Assembly: GCF_032854445.1 (NCBI RefSeq)
Contig: NC_088301.1
Location: forward strand, 3,844,001-3,908,000
Length of the DNA: 64,000 nucleotides
Direction: 5' to 3'
DNA from: Liolophura sinensis
Lineage: Eukaryota; Mollusca; Polyplacophora; Chitonida; Chitonidae
The notes beneath the pieces are model-generated. The model was not told the origin of the DNA and made no database searches. It worked only from the letters and a program-made list of their open reading frames with translations. The position numbers and the translations under genes were made by a program. Within the stretch, counting starts at the first letter, position 1. Each line of letters starts with the position of its first letter. Positions 9,716-22,690 of the stretch are shown here, in pieces.

Positions 9716-12683
9716 ACTTCCAATTTGAAGTTAAAACTAGAACTGCAAGCAATTTCGGGTGAGGTCCACGAAATGTAATTCTCATTATTCGTTGTCAAAT
9801 ACACATATGACGCAGCATTCCTATTTCTAACGATACAACCTCTTTGAGAAAGCATGGGCGATGCAGTAGAAACCAGGCAGTCCAAAAAAGCACATTACAT
9901 GTATGTGAATCTGTCCAGTTAACGTCTAGCTCCATGTTAAATGAACTTCAATTTCCATTACTAAAAATGGTTCATGTCTATTAAAGTGCTACTTTAGTCC
10001 TGACAGAAGCTACGCAGAAATATTAAAATGATATGAAGGATACCCTAGGGAAAAGAGCTAACACCAGGGTTCAAAAAGATCTACAACATATTTAACTCGT
10101 ATAAGTGAAGAGACTTTAAAAACAAAATCTTTGGCAGTTTCCGTAAAATTTTTCCTGATGTCACGTGATAATGTTCCTTATGTGACAATGAGTCAAATAA
10201 ATGTAAAGTCGAGTAAGGCAGTTATGCTGGCATGACGTCATGCGTGTTTGAAAGTGCGACGTCATTCGTTGCTATACATCAGAGATGGGCGACGCCAAGT
10301 GTTCTTGCATGACGTCACACCGGGCAAAATTGGAAATGACAGAAAACTTTTGTGCTACAGTGCTATGTTTTAACAATTTAGGAAAGCAATTCAGACTATC
10401 CCAATCCTTATCATTTAACCTTCCTTTCAAGACAATCTGGTCTTCACACTGTAGTAGCTCTTAAAACACTTCTAGTGAGAAAACTACTGATCTGGCAAAT
10501 GCATTTCTTGGGCTACAATATGGTGCAAGTTCAGATTTCTAGCTCTCATAGTTTTCAAATTATAAGCCATTCAATTTATGTAACAAAAGTTAGTTTCTTG
10601 ACATTATCTCAAAAAGTTGGACATATGGACAAAAAGCAAAAGGAGATTTGGAATCACTGGACTGAAATACTCTAGAATATATAAAAATATTATCAAAATT
10701 TTAAACTAGATGTGACGTCATAATTTCAACCAATGGTGAGCTTTCACAGTTTACACTGAAACTGAATGATTTTAGCAAACTTATCATAACTCGAGTTGGT
10801 CTACATGCATACTAAATATTAGAATTATCCATTTGCTCATTCTCTAGAAGAAAATGTTTTGGGAACATACATATTTCACCAAAAATACATTAATCTCCAT
10901 TACACTTAAAAAAACAGTAGTTAAAAATACATGACCTAAGATTAGTTGGCCATCGTGGCTTCTGGCACACATGTACTCTCGTCCCTATTTCTAAGCAAAG
11001 AAGATAAGATATGGAAAGGCAGATCTTTATCCAATAGGGCCTACGTGAGATACGCATTCTCGAGTATACTGGAAATTGGGATTAGAACCCTGGCAGTACA
11101 GAGGCTTCCTGTACATAAATGTTGGGCGAATGGAGTGTGTTCTCAATTAAAAAAAAATCTACACTCTACCTTTGCTTATGACACATTTGTTTTCTTTTCT
11201 TTTCTGGCGATATCCATCAATGTCAGTAGCTTATTTAAATTAGATCACGCCATAAGCATTTGTTCATCTAGATGGGACCTGCTAGAGTTTTGGTGGTACT
11301 AAGTGCCTCACTGTCAACAACCATTTTGCAGTGTCACGTGACCTACTTCTGGGTTTGAAATGTAACTGAGTTTCGGCATTGAAATCCTCGAGAAAACTAT
11401 TACATTTCGATTGCTGTCTGGCAAGAACAACTTCAACTTTCTTAATTCAATCCAAAAAAGCATAAAACAAAAATACTTGTGTTTTTTGTGCAGGTAAGTT
11501 TGGGTCCCGTCAGCACGGACTTCACTGAAATTGGCACCATCAAGTTGGAGTTCACAGATCTGCAGATGTGCAGCAATTTGTTTGAGAGGCGGCGACTGAT
11601 TCAGTGTTACAATGAATGTCAGAATTATAAAACAGCACCATAAGTTCATCTAGATGGACTAACTAAGCATTAATCATCACAAGTGTCACTATTTAAGGTT
11701 ATCACGTCTAGGAATAAAAACAGGCTACACAGTAACACACACTGGCATAGGGGCAAACATGTAATCTTACACCAGCTTCCAGTATATATGCGAGTGCCCC
11801 ACGTGGAACTACCGAGAACGTGTACCTCACATTTACTGGCACTTTTAAAAATGTACAGTAGTACATGAAGCTGCTGTCACGGCAAGGAAAGTCAGATGAA
11901 TGAGCAAGGCTCATTTTAATGTAAAAATGTCCCAAAATCCAAGGGGTAAAGGCCAGGCATTCGCGCAAACTGATTCTAGACTTGTCAATAGAGCTTTGTA
12001 CGGTATGTTTATGATCAAACACAATTACAAATTGTATGCGCGTTGGCCTATACAAAATATTCAATCTCCATTTAAATGGAGAACACATTTGTTTGTGTTT
12101 TTCGGGGTTCTCTACAGGGTGGACATATGTTGGTATGTAACAACAACATGGTCAGCAGTTTCATCTTTCACACTTTCTGATAGTGAGGAAAACAACACAT
12201 GTGTTGTCATAAAATTACCGGCTGGTACGTCCAAAATTTGACACATCTTTAACCAACAAAATCAATGATTTTCAGACACTGTCAGTTGTGTTTGTAAAAA
12301 CTATAGATGAAGATGGCAGAGAATGACAGTGTGGTTATTTTGCATTCCGTTTCTAGGACGCTTACCATTTCATACAGAGCTAGCTGTCACATAAATCGCT
12401 TGTTTGAAAATCTCATGCACTTTTTTGCATGTGGGCAGCCATCTTGTTTAACTTGCCATGAATCCCGCGCAACACGAGATCTTAAGGACTTGTTTTAATA
12501 ATATTCTGATGTTTCTGGCACTCGCACGTAAATGCCGGGACTATTTCGCTTTTGGAAAGAGTTGTTTGACGCCACTAATAGCATCTTGTGTACTATCTAG
12601 ATGAAATGTTACGAAGAAAGAAAAATTTTAAAACACTGTTTTGTCATGTGATGGAAACGAGACTTAAGCTCGTACACGATAGC
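9716..12683. other. Upstream interval of FAM151, no confident gene
   Basis: Contains several short ORFs on both strands (for example 10946-11302 plus and 11708-12088 minus) that overlap each other and show no recognisable protein. It includes a cluster of TGACGTCA sites near 10.2-10.7 kb. The IPO13 starting exon and the FAM151 promoter would be expected in or near this interval, but neither is defined by the sequence alone. Confidence 0.4.
10233..10317. promoter_or_regulatory. Cluster of CRE-like TGACGTCA sites
   Basis: Perfect TGACGTCA at 10233-10240 and 10310-10317, a one-mismatch CGACGTCA at 10257-10264, and another perfect site at 10713-10720. TGACGTCA is the CREB/ATF palindrome. Location between divergent IPO13 and FAM151 makes a regulatory role possible, but the sites could also belong to a repeat. 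Confidence 0.35.
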
Positions 12684-15600
12684 ATGTCAACAACGACAGG
12701 CCTCAACGACATGGCGGGGGGCACGCATCCAGCGACGAAACTGTATAACGTCGTACCCAGGCCAATGAGGCGGCTTATGGTCATCCAGTTTGCTATCGGC
12801 GGAATACTTATATTGATTTGGGTCCATTATAATGGAGGTAAAATAAAATTAGGAAGCTGTTGTTGAAATGCAATAACCACCTGCAAACTGTGCAGGCAGT
12901 GACTCACATGGCGGACTCACAGCACAAACAACACCACCGGTTGCGTACAAACTACCGGTGCCCCTAATCATTTCCTTGGTCATGTGCAAAGTTTAGGGCG
13001 CGGCTTTCGTTTGCCGTTGACACCTTCTCAGATGTTCATGGCGAAAAAGCAGTTTCTTGTGTAGTTGCGGAATGTAACGCTGAAATCGTGCAATGCAGTT
13101 GCAAGAGTTACAGAGGAACAGACCCAAATGTGGGCTCAGCCTAAAAGCCGCTCTGAGCTCCAGTCTCCCGGTCTAAGATCCGGTTTGGCCATTGTGGTTA
13201 AACGTTCTTGAATATCAACTCAAAACTGACATAGATCGAATGCTATTGATTTTCTCTGTTCAGGCATCAGTCCTGATAGCACAGTTGATAGAGTGTCTGC
13301 TTCGGGAGCGGTAGATCCAGGGTCAATCCTGGGTCGAGTCACACCTGAGACCTTAAAAAAGGAAGTTGTGACCACCTCGCTTGGTGTTGAGCATGAGGGG
13401 CATAGTGCAACGACAGGTTGACCCGTATCAGTATTATAGCTTGGGCGGGGCGGCTTACTTGCCATCGGTAAGGCATCTCAGTGAAGCAGCACTAGATAAA
13501 AGAGGGGTGGAAATCCGTCCTGCAACAAGGAGCCACATTACATGCACTCTAAGAATTCCTTCGTCGTCACGTGACTGTAATGGTATATGATACATATTAT
13601 ACACCCCTGAACAGAGTGAGTGTGTGCTCGGGGTTTAATGTCATACTGATCAATTTTTATGGTATACATATAAAACCCAACTCAACTTGATTACTACACA
13701 TTGGGATTCATGTTCGTAGTATATGATTTTAAACTTCTCAGTATTTTCTCTTTTCAGCCTGACAGTAATGATATCCTTTCCACTTCATGATGGCATATTG
13801 ATCTGGCAAACTAAAAAAGAACAATTATAAACACTGAGGAAGAAAAAGAAAGAAGAAACATTGGCTTGAAATAGAATAAAACAGATAAATATATTTATGT
13901 GTATAATATATATATATATATATTGTGTAAGTTTATCAATAAGATATATGTATTATATATATTAATATTATCTTTACACATCTGAAAAACATTTGAAATT
14001 TTTTAATATATATTTGTTTACTGCAAAATAGATCAACACCAAACCCCAAAGAAAGTTTTATTAGGAAGAAAGTAATGGAACAGTGACTTTAGTGCGTTTA
14101 CACGTTATCCTGCAATTGAAAAACATTTACTATGAAGTTTTAATATCAATATATTTTAATGATATACTGCAAAATAGACCAACACCATACACCAAACAAA
14201 CCAAACTTTTATTAGGAAGAAAATAATGTAACAATGACTTAAAATACATTTGTAGAGTGCAGTATGTTGTTACTGCTAAATAGAAATACCAAACACTAAG
14301 CGAACATTTAAAAATCACAACAAGCAGATAACTGTTCCACAGTGCATAATCAAGACATAGATTGTGAAGAAAATAACGTAGAATGTTAGCAGAATAATTT
14401 GACTTAGTTTTCTGAGTGACCATGGTTCTTACGTTGCCAGTTGTCTGGTGTTGAAATAATTTTACGCACGCAAGACAAATGCTTCCATACATTACATTTA
14501 TGCATCAGTAATACTTTCACACCCAATCATATCTTCAATCATATCATGTTTTCCATATTCACACGTCACTTTCACAGAATGCATTTTTGAAGAAAATTTA
14601 AAATCATCATCTCATTTTGGATATGGCATAAGCACCAATTTATCAAATTTTTTCACATAGCTGAAATTTCATATGTGCATTTTTCTTTGCTCACATAATC
14701 ATTAAAACAGTTCTACCATATTAGCTAGCACAAACACTCTGTCCCTGAAAAGAGAAAACAGCAAGAAGTTTAAAGTGGTATATTATGAACATGAATCCCA
14801 GCATGTGGTTCTATATGTATACCATGAAACAATACTATAGTCCATTTTCGGATGTTATATAAATTTTTACATTACCCATCGTCTGCCATGATAGAAAAGC
14901 CGGCAATCAAGCCGAGATCTCCAATGTGTGCCATGAAAATACGATAACTCAGTAAATACTGCTTCAACCTTGACATATTATACACCTCTAAATAGAGAAA
15001 ATAAATAACATTCGACCTATTCGAACGCAACCATTATGCCCCAATCCCACGGTGGCCATGTTTTGGTAAACAACAAGGAAACTGTAGCAATAAATTCAGT
15101 AGAATATTAAATGTGACAAAGAATTGAACATTGACGGAATTGTGAACGCACGCTGGATTTGAACTTATGGCACCTGAACTCACCTCTTCATCTTCATTTT
15201 TCCTCCTTCTCAGATGGGTCTTTGCCATAAGTTACGAATTAAACCCATGTCTCAGACAGGAAATTTGTAAATTGCCCCGCTTTCACTGTTGTTGGAGTCC
15301 TTTGGAGTCCTTTGGAGTCAGAGTAGTCAGCAGGACGTGTGTGGCAATGTGCACAACCTAACTTTCGCTAAGACTGCTTGACTTCCAAAAGTGTGATTTC
15401 GACATGTTTTTCACATGTGCAAAAAATTGCAGCTAACTTGCCAAATGTCAGTGGTTACCTTGGGCACTAGTCTTTCCAGCACCCATAAATTTGACAATCA
15501 TCATATGAGTGAAAAATTATTCACTACAGTATGATAATAATTCTAAGGCGCTGTTAGTAGTGAGCCATGTCCAAATACACATGTTAAATAGAGATGACCT

Positions 15601-18600
15601 TTCAAACAGCATCACTTAACACACCAGCCGGTATGTTCACCTCCCCGAGTAATATCATATCATTTCGTCTACAAATAAAAGTTTGTTTACTTGTTAGATT
15701 TGCTTCCTGATTTATATAAAGGTGAACTATTGGAATTTCCTTCCGTGATAACAGCGTTATTCCACACAGTTAATAGGTATCGCTTTTGTTTTTACATTTT
15801 ATATATTTTACACCCTGATGCCATGATGTTGAAAAAGAACATTTTTTTTTGTTTGAAGACATTCCAATCTGAGCTCTGGTATGATGTCATAATACATGGG
15901 CAGTAAACTTTTACATTCCTAGCAACAAGATTTACACAGCAAGATTTACGCAGCAACAAGACATGACATCATGCATACGTAGCTTTGTCCTAGCAGGTCA
16001 ACTGCCATGGCCTAAGCTTTAGATTGGTCAAAAATGCATGATCTCTGTGGAGGGAGTAAAACAGAAGGACAGCATGAAATATGCAATTTTTGCCACATTT
16101 TTTTTCAATTTTTGGGGTAAAATAGACTTTAACTCCTTCGTCTTGGTGTTTGTTGTGTAACCCGATATCGCTGAACCTTGTTCCAGACCAAATCAAATCC
16201 CAAGAATGCAGCATTCTAGAGATTTGGGATTTAACTTAGGCCATAGCAGTGGGGCCCGAGGAAAACTGTAGGTTAAGACCATTTTATTGCACTAAGAATA
16301 AAGCTGAGAAGTTTTCTGTACTGTTGTGTAGTAGGACACATCCTAAACTGCACACTGAGAAATAAAAACTGAAGTGGCAGTTAATGTTGTTAGCATTAGT
16401 GTAGAGCCTACATGCACCACAGTTATCGGTGATTCAAAATTTGAGGTGATGCAGTTGCCTGACAAAATCAAGTTTTGAATCCCTTTTAATTAGACTGTAA
16501 AGATAAGTAATCTGCATTTTGTTTTTTTTCACATTCTGCTTTCCACTTGTGTAAAGTGAATCCAATCAAATGTAATTGATGTAGTATTATATACAGCATT
16601 GTGGTTACTCGTACCCTTGAAGACGGCATTCTCTACAACTATTACATATCAGAATCTGGTATTCTCTTGCAGGACTGTTGCCTCAGTTTGTACGTAACCA
16701 AATCCCCATGCTCAAGGTTGGACCAGACATAAGCCCCTTAGCATACTTTTCACAAGTTAAAGATGATGCCAGTAAGATCACCTGGGAAAGGGGTGTAAAC
16801 AGCAAAGCTGCTTTGGACAAAGCTTTACACAGTAAGTAATCTGACTGTAATGATATACCTGAGCTGGATAAACTTTTGTCTCTCAAAACCTTATAGTGTT
16901 TCACATCACAAGTTGTCCAGCGAACAGCTCTGTAACAAACCTGTGAAAGTGTTATGAATACATCCAAGGCAACATACATCTGACTTCAGAGATCTCTGAA
17001 ATCTTGTTGGTACCACAATAGGGGGCCTCCGTGGCTCAGTTGGTTAGCCTGCTAGCGCAGCATAATGACCCAGGAGTCTCTCACCAATGTGGTCGCTGTG
17101 AGTTCAAGTCCAGCTCACGCTGGCTTCCTCTCCGGCCGTACGTGGGAAGGTCTGTCAGCAACCTGCGTGGGTTTCCCGGGCTGCGCCTGGTTTCCACCCA
17201 CCATAATGCTGGCTGCCGTCGTATAAGTGAAATATTCTTGAGTAGGGCATAAAACACCAGTTAAATAAAAAAATAAATAAATACCACAATAAGCTTAGCA
17301 TAATACGAAAACATATAGATGTTCCATATAAAACTGAGAGGGTGCGTAGTTAACAGTTCAGTATTTCAACTAAGTTATATTTTCTCATTTTTAGGCTTCT
17401 ATGGCCTAGCGGTTAGCATGCTCACGTAGCATGATGACTCAGGGGCTTTCTCATAAATACAGTCTTTTATTGCCTATTATTGATAACTTTTGTGACAGAT
17501 GGTCACGGCATGGCATTATTATCTTAATTCTTCAGTATTTTTAACCGTCTCGGCAACCAATATTTTGAAAGAATCTGAGAGAACAATGAGGTCTAGGGAA
17601 ATAATTTGCACAGCTTTAGGAAGCTTTACAGGAAAACCTGTAGTGACTTGAACAGATCTGTTTAGCATAATTTTCATAAAAATTATATGCATAAATTCCA
17701 CTGAAAAAAACTGCTTTAGAGGTTGAAAAGGTTGAAGATTTACAGTATTTGTTCATGACTTTTCTGGTTATATGGCATTCTTACATTCATATAGTCACAT
17801 TGATTAGTCAGAACATAGTGAAAACATGAAAATGACCACTCTCGTTACATTCCTGGTTTTTTAATCAGCATTATTATTTGTATGAGGACAGGCCAAGGGC
17901 TGTTTGGGGTGTCATGGCTGATGCCTGTATCAGTATTTGTGAAACTTAGCTCAGACTAGTGCTTTGAATGCACATTTACAAAAGTGTCAATAATTGGAAG
18001 ATTTTGAAAACTGTGAGGTACATGTATTTGTCTTCTCAGGTAAGGCAATGATGCTGGAGTGTGATGTGATATTACAGCATGTGAACGGAGACACTCAGAA
18101 GTTGCTGCCCGTGCTGGCTGATCCCCCCAAAATTGACAGCGACATAACCCTGGACCAGTGGCTGGACAGAGTGGTACGCTACAATACAGGCATTAAGCTG
18201 GATTTCCACTCCATTGACGCTGTGGAAATCAGCCTGCAGAAGCTCAAGTTCCGCAAAGCTGATGTAAGTGGGCATACTTACTATTGTTTGTGTTTATTTT
18301 CCTAGTTTCTACATCATGTCAGCGCAAAAATTAAGTGAAATATTATTGAATATTATTGCATCTTTGCATTCATTGATAGAGCTGTTCACACTTCAGTGTA
18401 TTTTTTAAGCAATTTGCATTCCATAAGGTCGAGTTTATTTTGGTCTCCTGTTCTTTGAGTCCGAATGACAAAGGCTGATGTCCTGAGGTACAGTATTCTG
18501 TATACCAGTGAAATGATACAGCACGTGATTAGTTTTACCGTTCCTGACAGCTTTTGTGAGGCCAAGAAAAAACGTGAGGAAAAATTATGACAAACACATC

Positions 18601-19775
18601 AAATTGGTGTGTTTGTGAAAGATTTGTAATTTTGTTTAATTTTTTCAAAAATGTTATTTTTCTGACAGCTAATTCGCCCAGTTTGGCTGAGTGCAGATGT
18701 ACTGTCAGGTCCTCATGCAACAGTTCCTCCCATCGACCCAACACGCTTCCTGCGTACGGTCCACCAGCAGTTCCCAGAATGCACCTTGGCCCTGGGCTGG
18801 AAGACGGGCCACCACACAGACTTAAGTTTGTCGGGTTACAGCTGGAGGATGGTGATGGATATGTACCAGCTAGTGTCTAACTGGGAGTTAAAACAGCCAC
18901 TGACTTTCAATGTGCGGCTGTCCCTAATGCGTAACTCCGTCCCCCAGCTGAAGTGGTTGTGTGACGTGACGGGTGGCTCACTCACTGTGTGGCATGGTAC
19001 AGGGGACGTTCCAGTCGTCGCAGACCTTATGTATATCGCGTACAAGTTTCGTCCAAACAAAGTCTACTTCGACCTCGATCACGAGTACCTGCAACACCAG
19101 TTAGAGCTGTATCGGCACCGTTCCCAGGAGAAACTGGATCCACTGGTGCTTCAGCGTGACAGTGTGGTGATCCGGCCAGAGGCCTGGGTTAAGATGGGAT
19201 TCTGGCGTGAAGAGAGATCCATCCTGCCTAGCACGGAAGCTGTGGTACTCCTGACGCCAAATGTCCACATGGTCAGTAAATTCAAGTACCAGCCTACAGA
19301 CAGGCTAAGGCTTGTCGGCAGAGTCCAGTTCCTCAAGCATACAGATGTCGAGGCAGATAAAGAAACTGGCTTGCATATCTTCTTCCGGACTATAAAGTAT
19401 GACACTCCAGATGATATCAGAGGGATACGATGCTTCATTGGTGAGATGGGTACGGTGAAGGTAGAGGGTTGGAATGTCGGGGGGCGGGAGGAATTTAAAG
19501 ATCGGGTGGGCATGACCCCGAGCAATGTTCGGTGTTACAGGTTTGCCATAATAAATGCACTAGGCTATATCAATATAGCAGTGAACGTGTTACACGACTG
19601 TAATACCCTGGACAGTGTCCAGCCAGATGACTTCAACCCTGCAGATCTGACAGTCCGTCTGCCTGGAGGCTTGCCTAGAGGGGAACTGCCCATTGTCATC
19701 AAAGCTGCAGACAGGAAACGAGCTATTGTCATTGATGAGTTAACTGTGCAGTATTCAAATAATGGAAAATTTTAA
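12684..19775 (+). CDS. FAM151A: FAM151 / menorin-family type II membrane protein
   Basis: Four exons in consistent phase: 12684-12837, 16673-16831, 18040-18263 and 18669-19775, total 547 aa. Start chosen at ATG 12684 (MSTTTGLNDM); an upstream in-frame Met at 12588 would add 32 aa. Residues about 31-49 (LMVIQFAIGGILILIWVHY) form one hydrophobic helix behind basic residues, suggesting a type II anchor. The DUF2181 (menorin, GDPD-like fold) domain follows: ITWERGVNS, MMLECDVIL, GIKLDFHS, RPVWLSADVLSGP, LALGWKTGHH, SLTVWHGTGDVP. The last ~250 aa (VVIRPEAWV to the C-terminus) are less familiar. In nematodes the relative MNR-1 is a skin cue in dendrite patterning; the biochemical activity is unclear. 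Length and anchor resemble FAM151A more than FAM151B. Confidence 0.88.
12838..16672 (+). other. FAM151 intron 1
   Basis: 3.8-kb intron from donor ATGGAG|gtaaaa to acceptor 'tctcttgcag'. Contains a tRNA-derived SINE (13265-13640), AT-rich sequence with a short (TA)n near 13905-13925, a diverged duplication of about 70 bp (around 14028-14100 and 14173-14250, both with 'ttttattaggaagaaa'), and otherwise unassigned AT-rich DNA. Confidence 0.7.
13265..13640 (+). mobile_element. tRNA-derived SINE (family B) with 'ggggtttaa' tail
   Basis: The head resembles a tRNA gene: A-box-like 'tagcacagttgatagag' and B-box-like 'gggtcaatcc'. The body contains 'acttgccatcggtaaggc', 'tagataaaagagg' and 'ggaaatccgtcctgcaac', and the end 'gagtgtgtgctcggggttta'. 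Reverse-oriented relatives are at 44640-44935 and 45020-45295. Confidence 0.75.
17020..17282 (+). mobile_element. tRNA-derived SINE (family A), full length
   Basis: Most complete copy in FAM151 intron 2. The A box TGGCTCAGTTGG and B box GTTCAAGTCC of a tRNA promoter are intact, followed by a conserved body and a 3' end 'gtataagtgaaatattcttg' plus an (aaata)n tail. It resembles the V-SINE-like families widespread in molluscs; assignment to a named family would need a library comparison. Confidence 0.9.
17394..17460 (+). mobile_element. tRNA-like SINE head fragment
   Basis: 'ggcctagcggttagcatgct' followed by 'agcatgatgactcagg' looks like a SINE tRNA-like head of a related but different subfamily, cut off after about 60 bp. 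Confidence 0.45.
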
Positions 19776-20533
19776 CGCTACACCTTGATGCCAAAAAACA
19801 AAAAACACCACTAAATGAAAACACCACCCATCCATCATTTTTCATGATCAGAATCATGTATATATAAGGGAAACAACAGACTGGCACATCGTATGTATGC
19901 AAGTTTGTATTACAGGTTCCTATGAATTCACATATATTTTGCTATGTGTAATACAAAATGTTAGCATTTTAATAATTTGTTGTACAATTCTTCTGTACAT
20001 ATCCTCCTGTGATATTGACATGATCGACATTGTTATATTGATCTGTTATGTTTTGGTGTGTCATTAATATTTTGTCTAGAGTCAATGTTTTGTGTATAAA
20101 CTGAATGACTTTCATGTAAAAAAATCTAGGATTTTGCCTGGATTTTATTTGCAGTCGTTCATATCTGTACAAAGGCACTGAAATAGTATCATATAACATT
20201 GAATTGTAAGTTTAAAAAGTTGTTTAATTTCTCTTGATGTGGATGTGGAAAAAATTTCAATTGTTCCATCTCATATTACATTTTCCCATGCATCAGAGCT
20301 CCACCCACCCCCACCCCCACCCCCCATCCCCCGACCTTCCAATTCTCTGGGATTTATCCGGCAATACACATTCCTTACATATTGTTACATTGATTTTCAT
20401 TCCTAAAGTGTGATTCAGTTAACAGGTCAGTGGATGTGATGTGCAAAATTTCATGTTTGAAATATCATTTTTGGCAACTTGATAACAGAACTTGAAACCG
20501 TCTTGTTTGCCATCTGAAGATTACCAGAATAAA
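19776..20533 (+). other. FAM151 3' UTR with poly(A) signal candidate
   Basis: After the TAA the sequence is AT-rich and non-coding. AATAAA at 20528-20533 is a reasonable end of the transcript. A C-rich run lies at 20301-20334. Other possible signals occur further downstream. Confidence 0.45.
20301..20334 (-). other. G-quadruplex-capable tract (C-rich on plus)
   Basis: The plus strand has six runs of three to six C separated by one or two bases. The minus strand is therefore a strong G-quadruplex motif, and the plus strand or FAM151 RNA would be i-motif or C-rich. Confidence 0.5.
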
Positions 20534-21018
20534 ACAGACAAATGTTAGGTACTGGTGTACAATAGAGTTTTTATGGTTGAGCCTTGTGCCTAACCTCTCG
20601 GGTCGTACTGGCTGTTCCGTACACCACGGTCCTAATGCACAAAGGCAAGAGAAGAAAGAACATCAGATATACAGGTGATTAAGAATAAGAGCCAGTGAGT
20701 TAGTGGCATTTACTTTCCACATTCTTCCAATCAACATACACTCTGAAAATGAGAAACTCCATAAGATTGCTAGAGATTATAGAGAACTAATATTCCGCTT
20801 TCCACCTGCTCCTGCTGAAGAGAGTGTGATCTATCTTCCTGGGTTGTTGTTCTGTAACCTAGGAGGGCAGAGGTGGCCAAGACTTATCATGCACTAATGT
20901 GACTGCTTTTCTTTGTTTGCATAAATCGTCTTGAAAAAAACTCTATGTGAGGAATGTGATGCCTATCTACCACGCTTATCTTCTGGCCTTTAACAGTAAG
21001 GCACATATGTTTGTGTAT

Positions 21019-21023
21019 ATGTA

Positions 21024-21086
<63 letters not shown>

Positions 21087-21103
21087 TTGTTGTTAAATGG
21101 AAT

Positions 21104-21152
<49 letters not shown>
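21019..21152. repeat. (TG)n/(TA)n microsatellite, duplicated block
   Basis: A (tg)n run leads into (ta)n, then 'cttgttgttaaatggaatt', a second (ta)n, and a near copy 'cttgctgtgaaatggaattt'. The spacer copy shows that the whole unit was duplicated. Confidence 0.9.
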
Positions 21153-21153
<1 letters not shown>

Positions 21154-22539
21154 TTGCTGTGAAATGGAATTTGGTTAAAGGACTAGGTAAGGAATACTTC
21201 ACATTCCTCTGTGATCATGTCCACATATCAGTGCCAGTAGCGCCCATATTTATGAGTAGCTTTGTACAAACTTAATCCATTCCATGTTGTATGTTTATGG
21301 TTTTATACCCATATTAGCTTGTGTGCAAAATATTTTTGGGGCGTGACATTACTACAGGGAACGTAAGAGGACCTATATTTTTATGTTATGTTAATATTCT
21401 TTTCACTTTTTTATACATTAAGATGTACATTTTTCTATAATTGTTTTTTTAATGTGGGGCACTATGAAAGAAATTGTCTTATGAGGGTTGTAGAACAGCA
21501 AAGGTTTAATATTATTAAACTGTAGTATATTTTTCTAGAGTTAAGTTTCCGTACTGTATCTCCTGTACTGATATCATGATAGACGGATAGCAGCAATCTG
21601 AGAAATAAGGAAAGTGGGTTGGCAGCTAAGCTGTTCAACCATTGTTTTGTAGGCTGAATGTTAGAGAAAAAGTAAAGGGGGTATACCTGTTCACTACAGC
21701 TTACATATGCTGTTAAAGTTCTGTTCACAAGGAACCCCCCTCTCACGGAAATCTACTGTATTATATTCCCTCACTCTGGATTTAGGTTAATGAACTGGAC
21801 CTGCCAAATTTTGTCAGCTCATGTAAAGCTTCAACCTTTCTGGCCACTGAAGCACTTTTTTCAGTGGAATTTATGCATACAGTTGATTGTGAAAATGATG
21901 CTGAAGTGATTGTGTCATTAAAAATGCGTCATTAAACTGTGTATGTTATTTCTCTACAATCCTTAATTATCTCAGAATCTTTGAAAATATTGGTTTCAGA
22001 AGCAGTTGAAAAGGTTGAAGAATTAGGGTAAATGAAAAATCATGTAGTTTTATGAACAGTTACAAGTCTTCACCTTTAAGAATAACACTGCCAATGTGAA
22101 GTGCAGATAAATAAAACAGTTACATTAAGTGGTTGAAGTTAAACCTTTTATTATTCCTGCCAGATTTCTGTTGTGGTGGTTGTACGAGTCATCAGATACA
22201 CAAGGTTTTGGTTCCTCCCAGTCTCTCATAGTCAATGATTTCCTTTGGCAGGTAGCGTTTGTGTGGTTGATCACAGGCACAGATTATGGGGTAAATTTCT
22301 GTTTGTTTACATGTACTTGCTAAATCGATTGGCTTACTCCAGGAACTCTGTTTTCCTCCCCCAGTCACTCTTAACTGCTTCAAAACCGCAAGACACCTAG
22401 TTTACAGAATTATGTGCGTAAAAAAATGGTCAACCAAAGAGATCTCATTTACAAAATTGTGAGACGGTGGGAGTATGCGTGTCTTCTTGTGGAAGGAAGA
22501 GTTCATGCCCCCACTGACAATGGCCGAAGACACCAAACA

Positions 22540-22690
22540 GAACGCAATCCAGTCACCTACTGTTTCCTTGTTCTAACCTCTCAGTGTTGAGTGTTAAGCA
22601 AGGCAGCAACAAGTACCATTTTTAAAGTCTTTGGTATGACCAGACCAACAGCCATGCTAGCTGCTGTAGTCTGGAAAGTGCATTGGATCC
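22540..22690 (-). mobile_element. SINE family B remnant
   Basis: 'gcagcaacaagtaccatttt' and 'ggtatgaccagacca' match the reverse-oriented family B copies near 45.2 kb. Heavily diverged. Confidence 0.5.

Noticed and set aside
11480-11649. Minus-strand segment reading QSPPLKQIAAHLQICELQLD, possible exon
   Set aside because: Looks protein-like, but no matching family and no consistent acceptor and donor pair.
10946-12241. Several 110-126 codon ORFs on both strands
   Set aside because: They overlap each other in opposite frames and show no family motif. Possible remnants, but no support.
21027-21275. ORF with alternating Tyr-Ile
   Set aside because: Translation of the (TA)n microsatellite.
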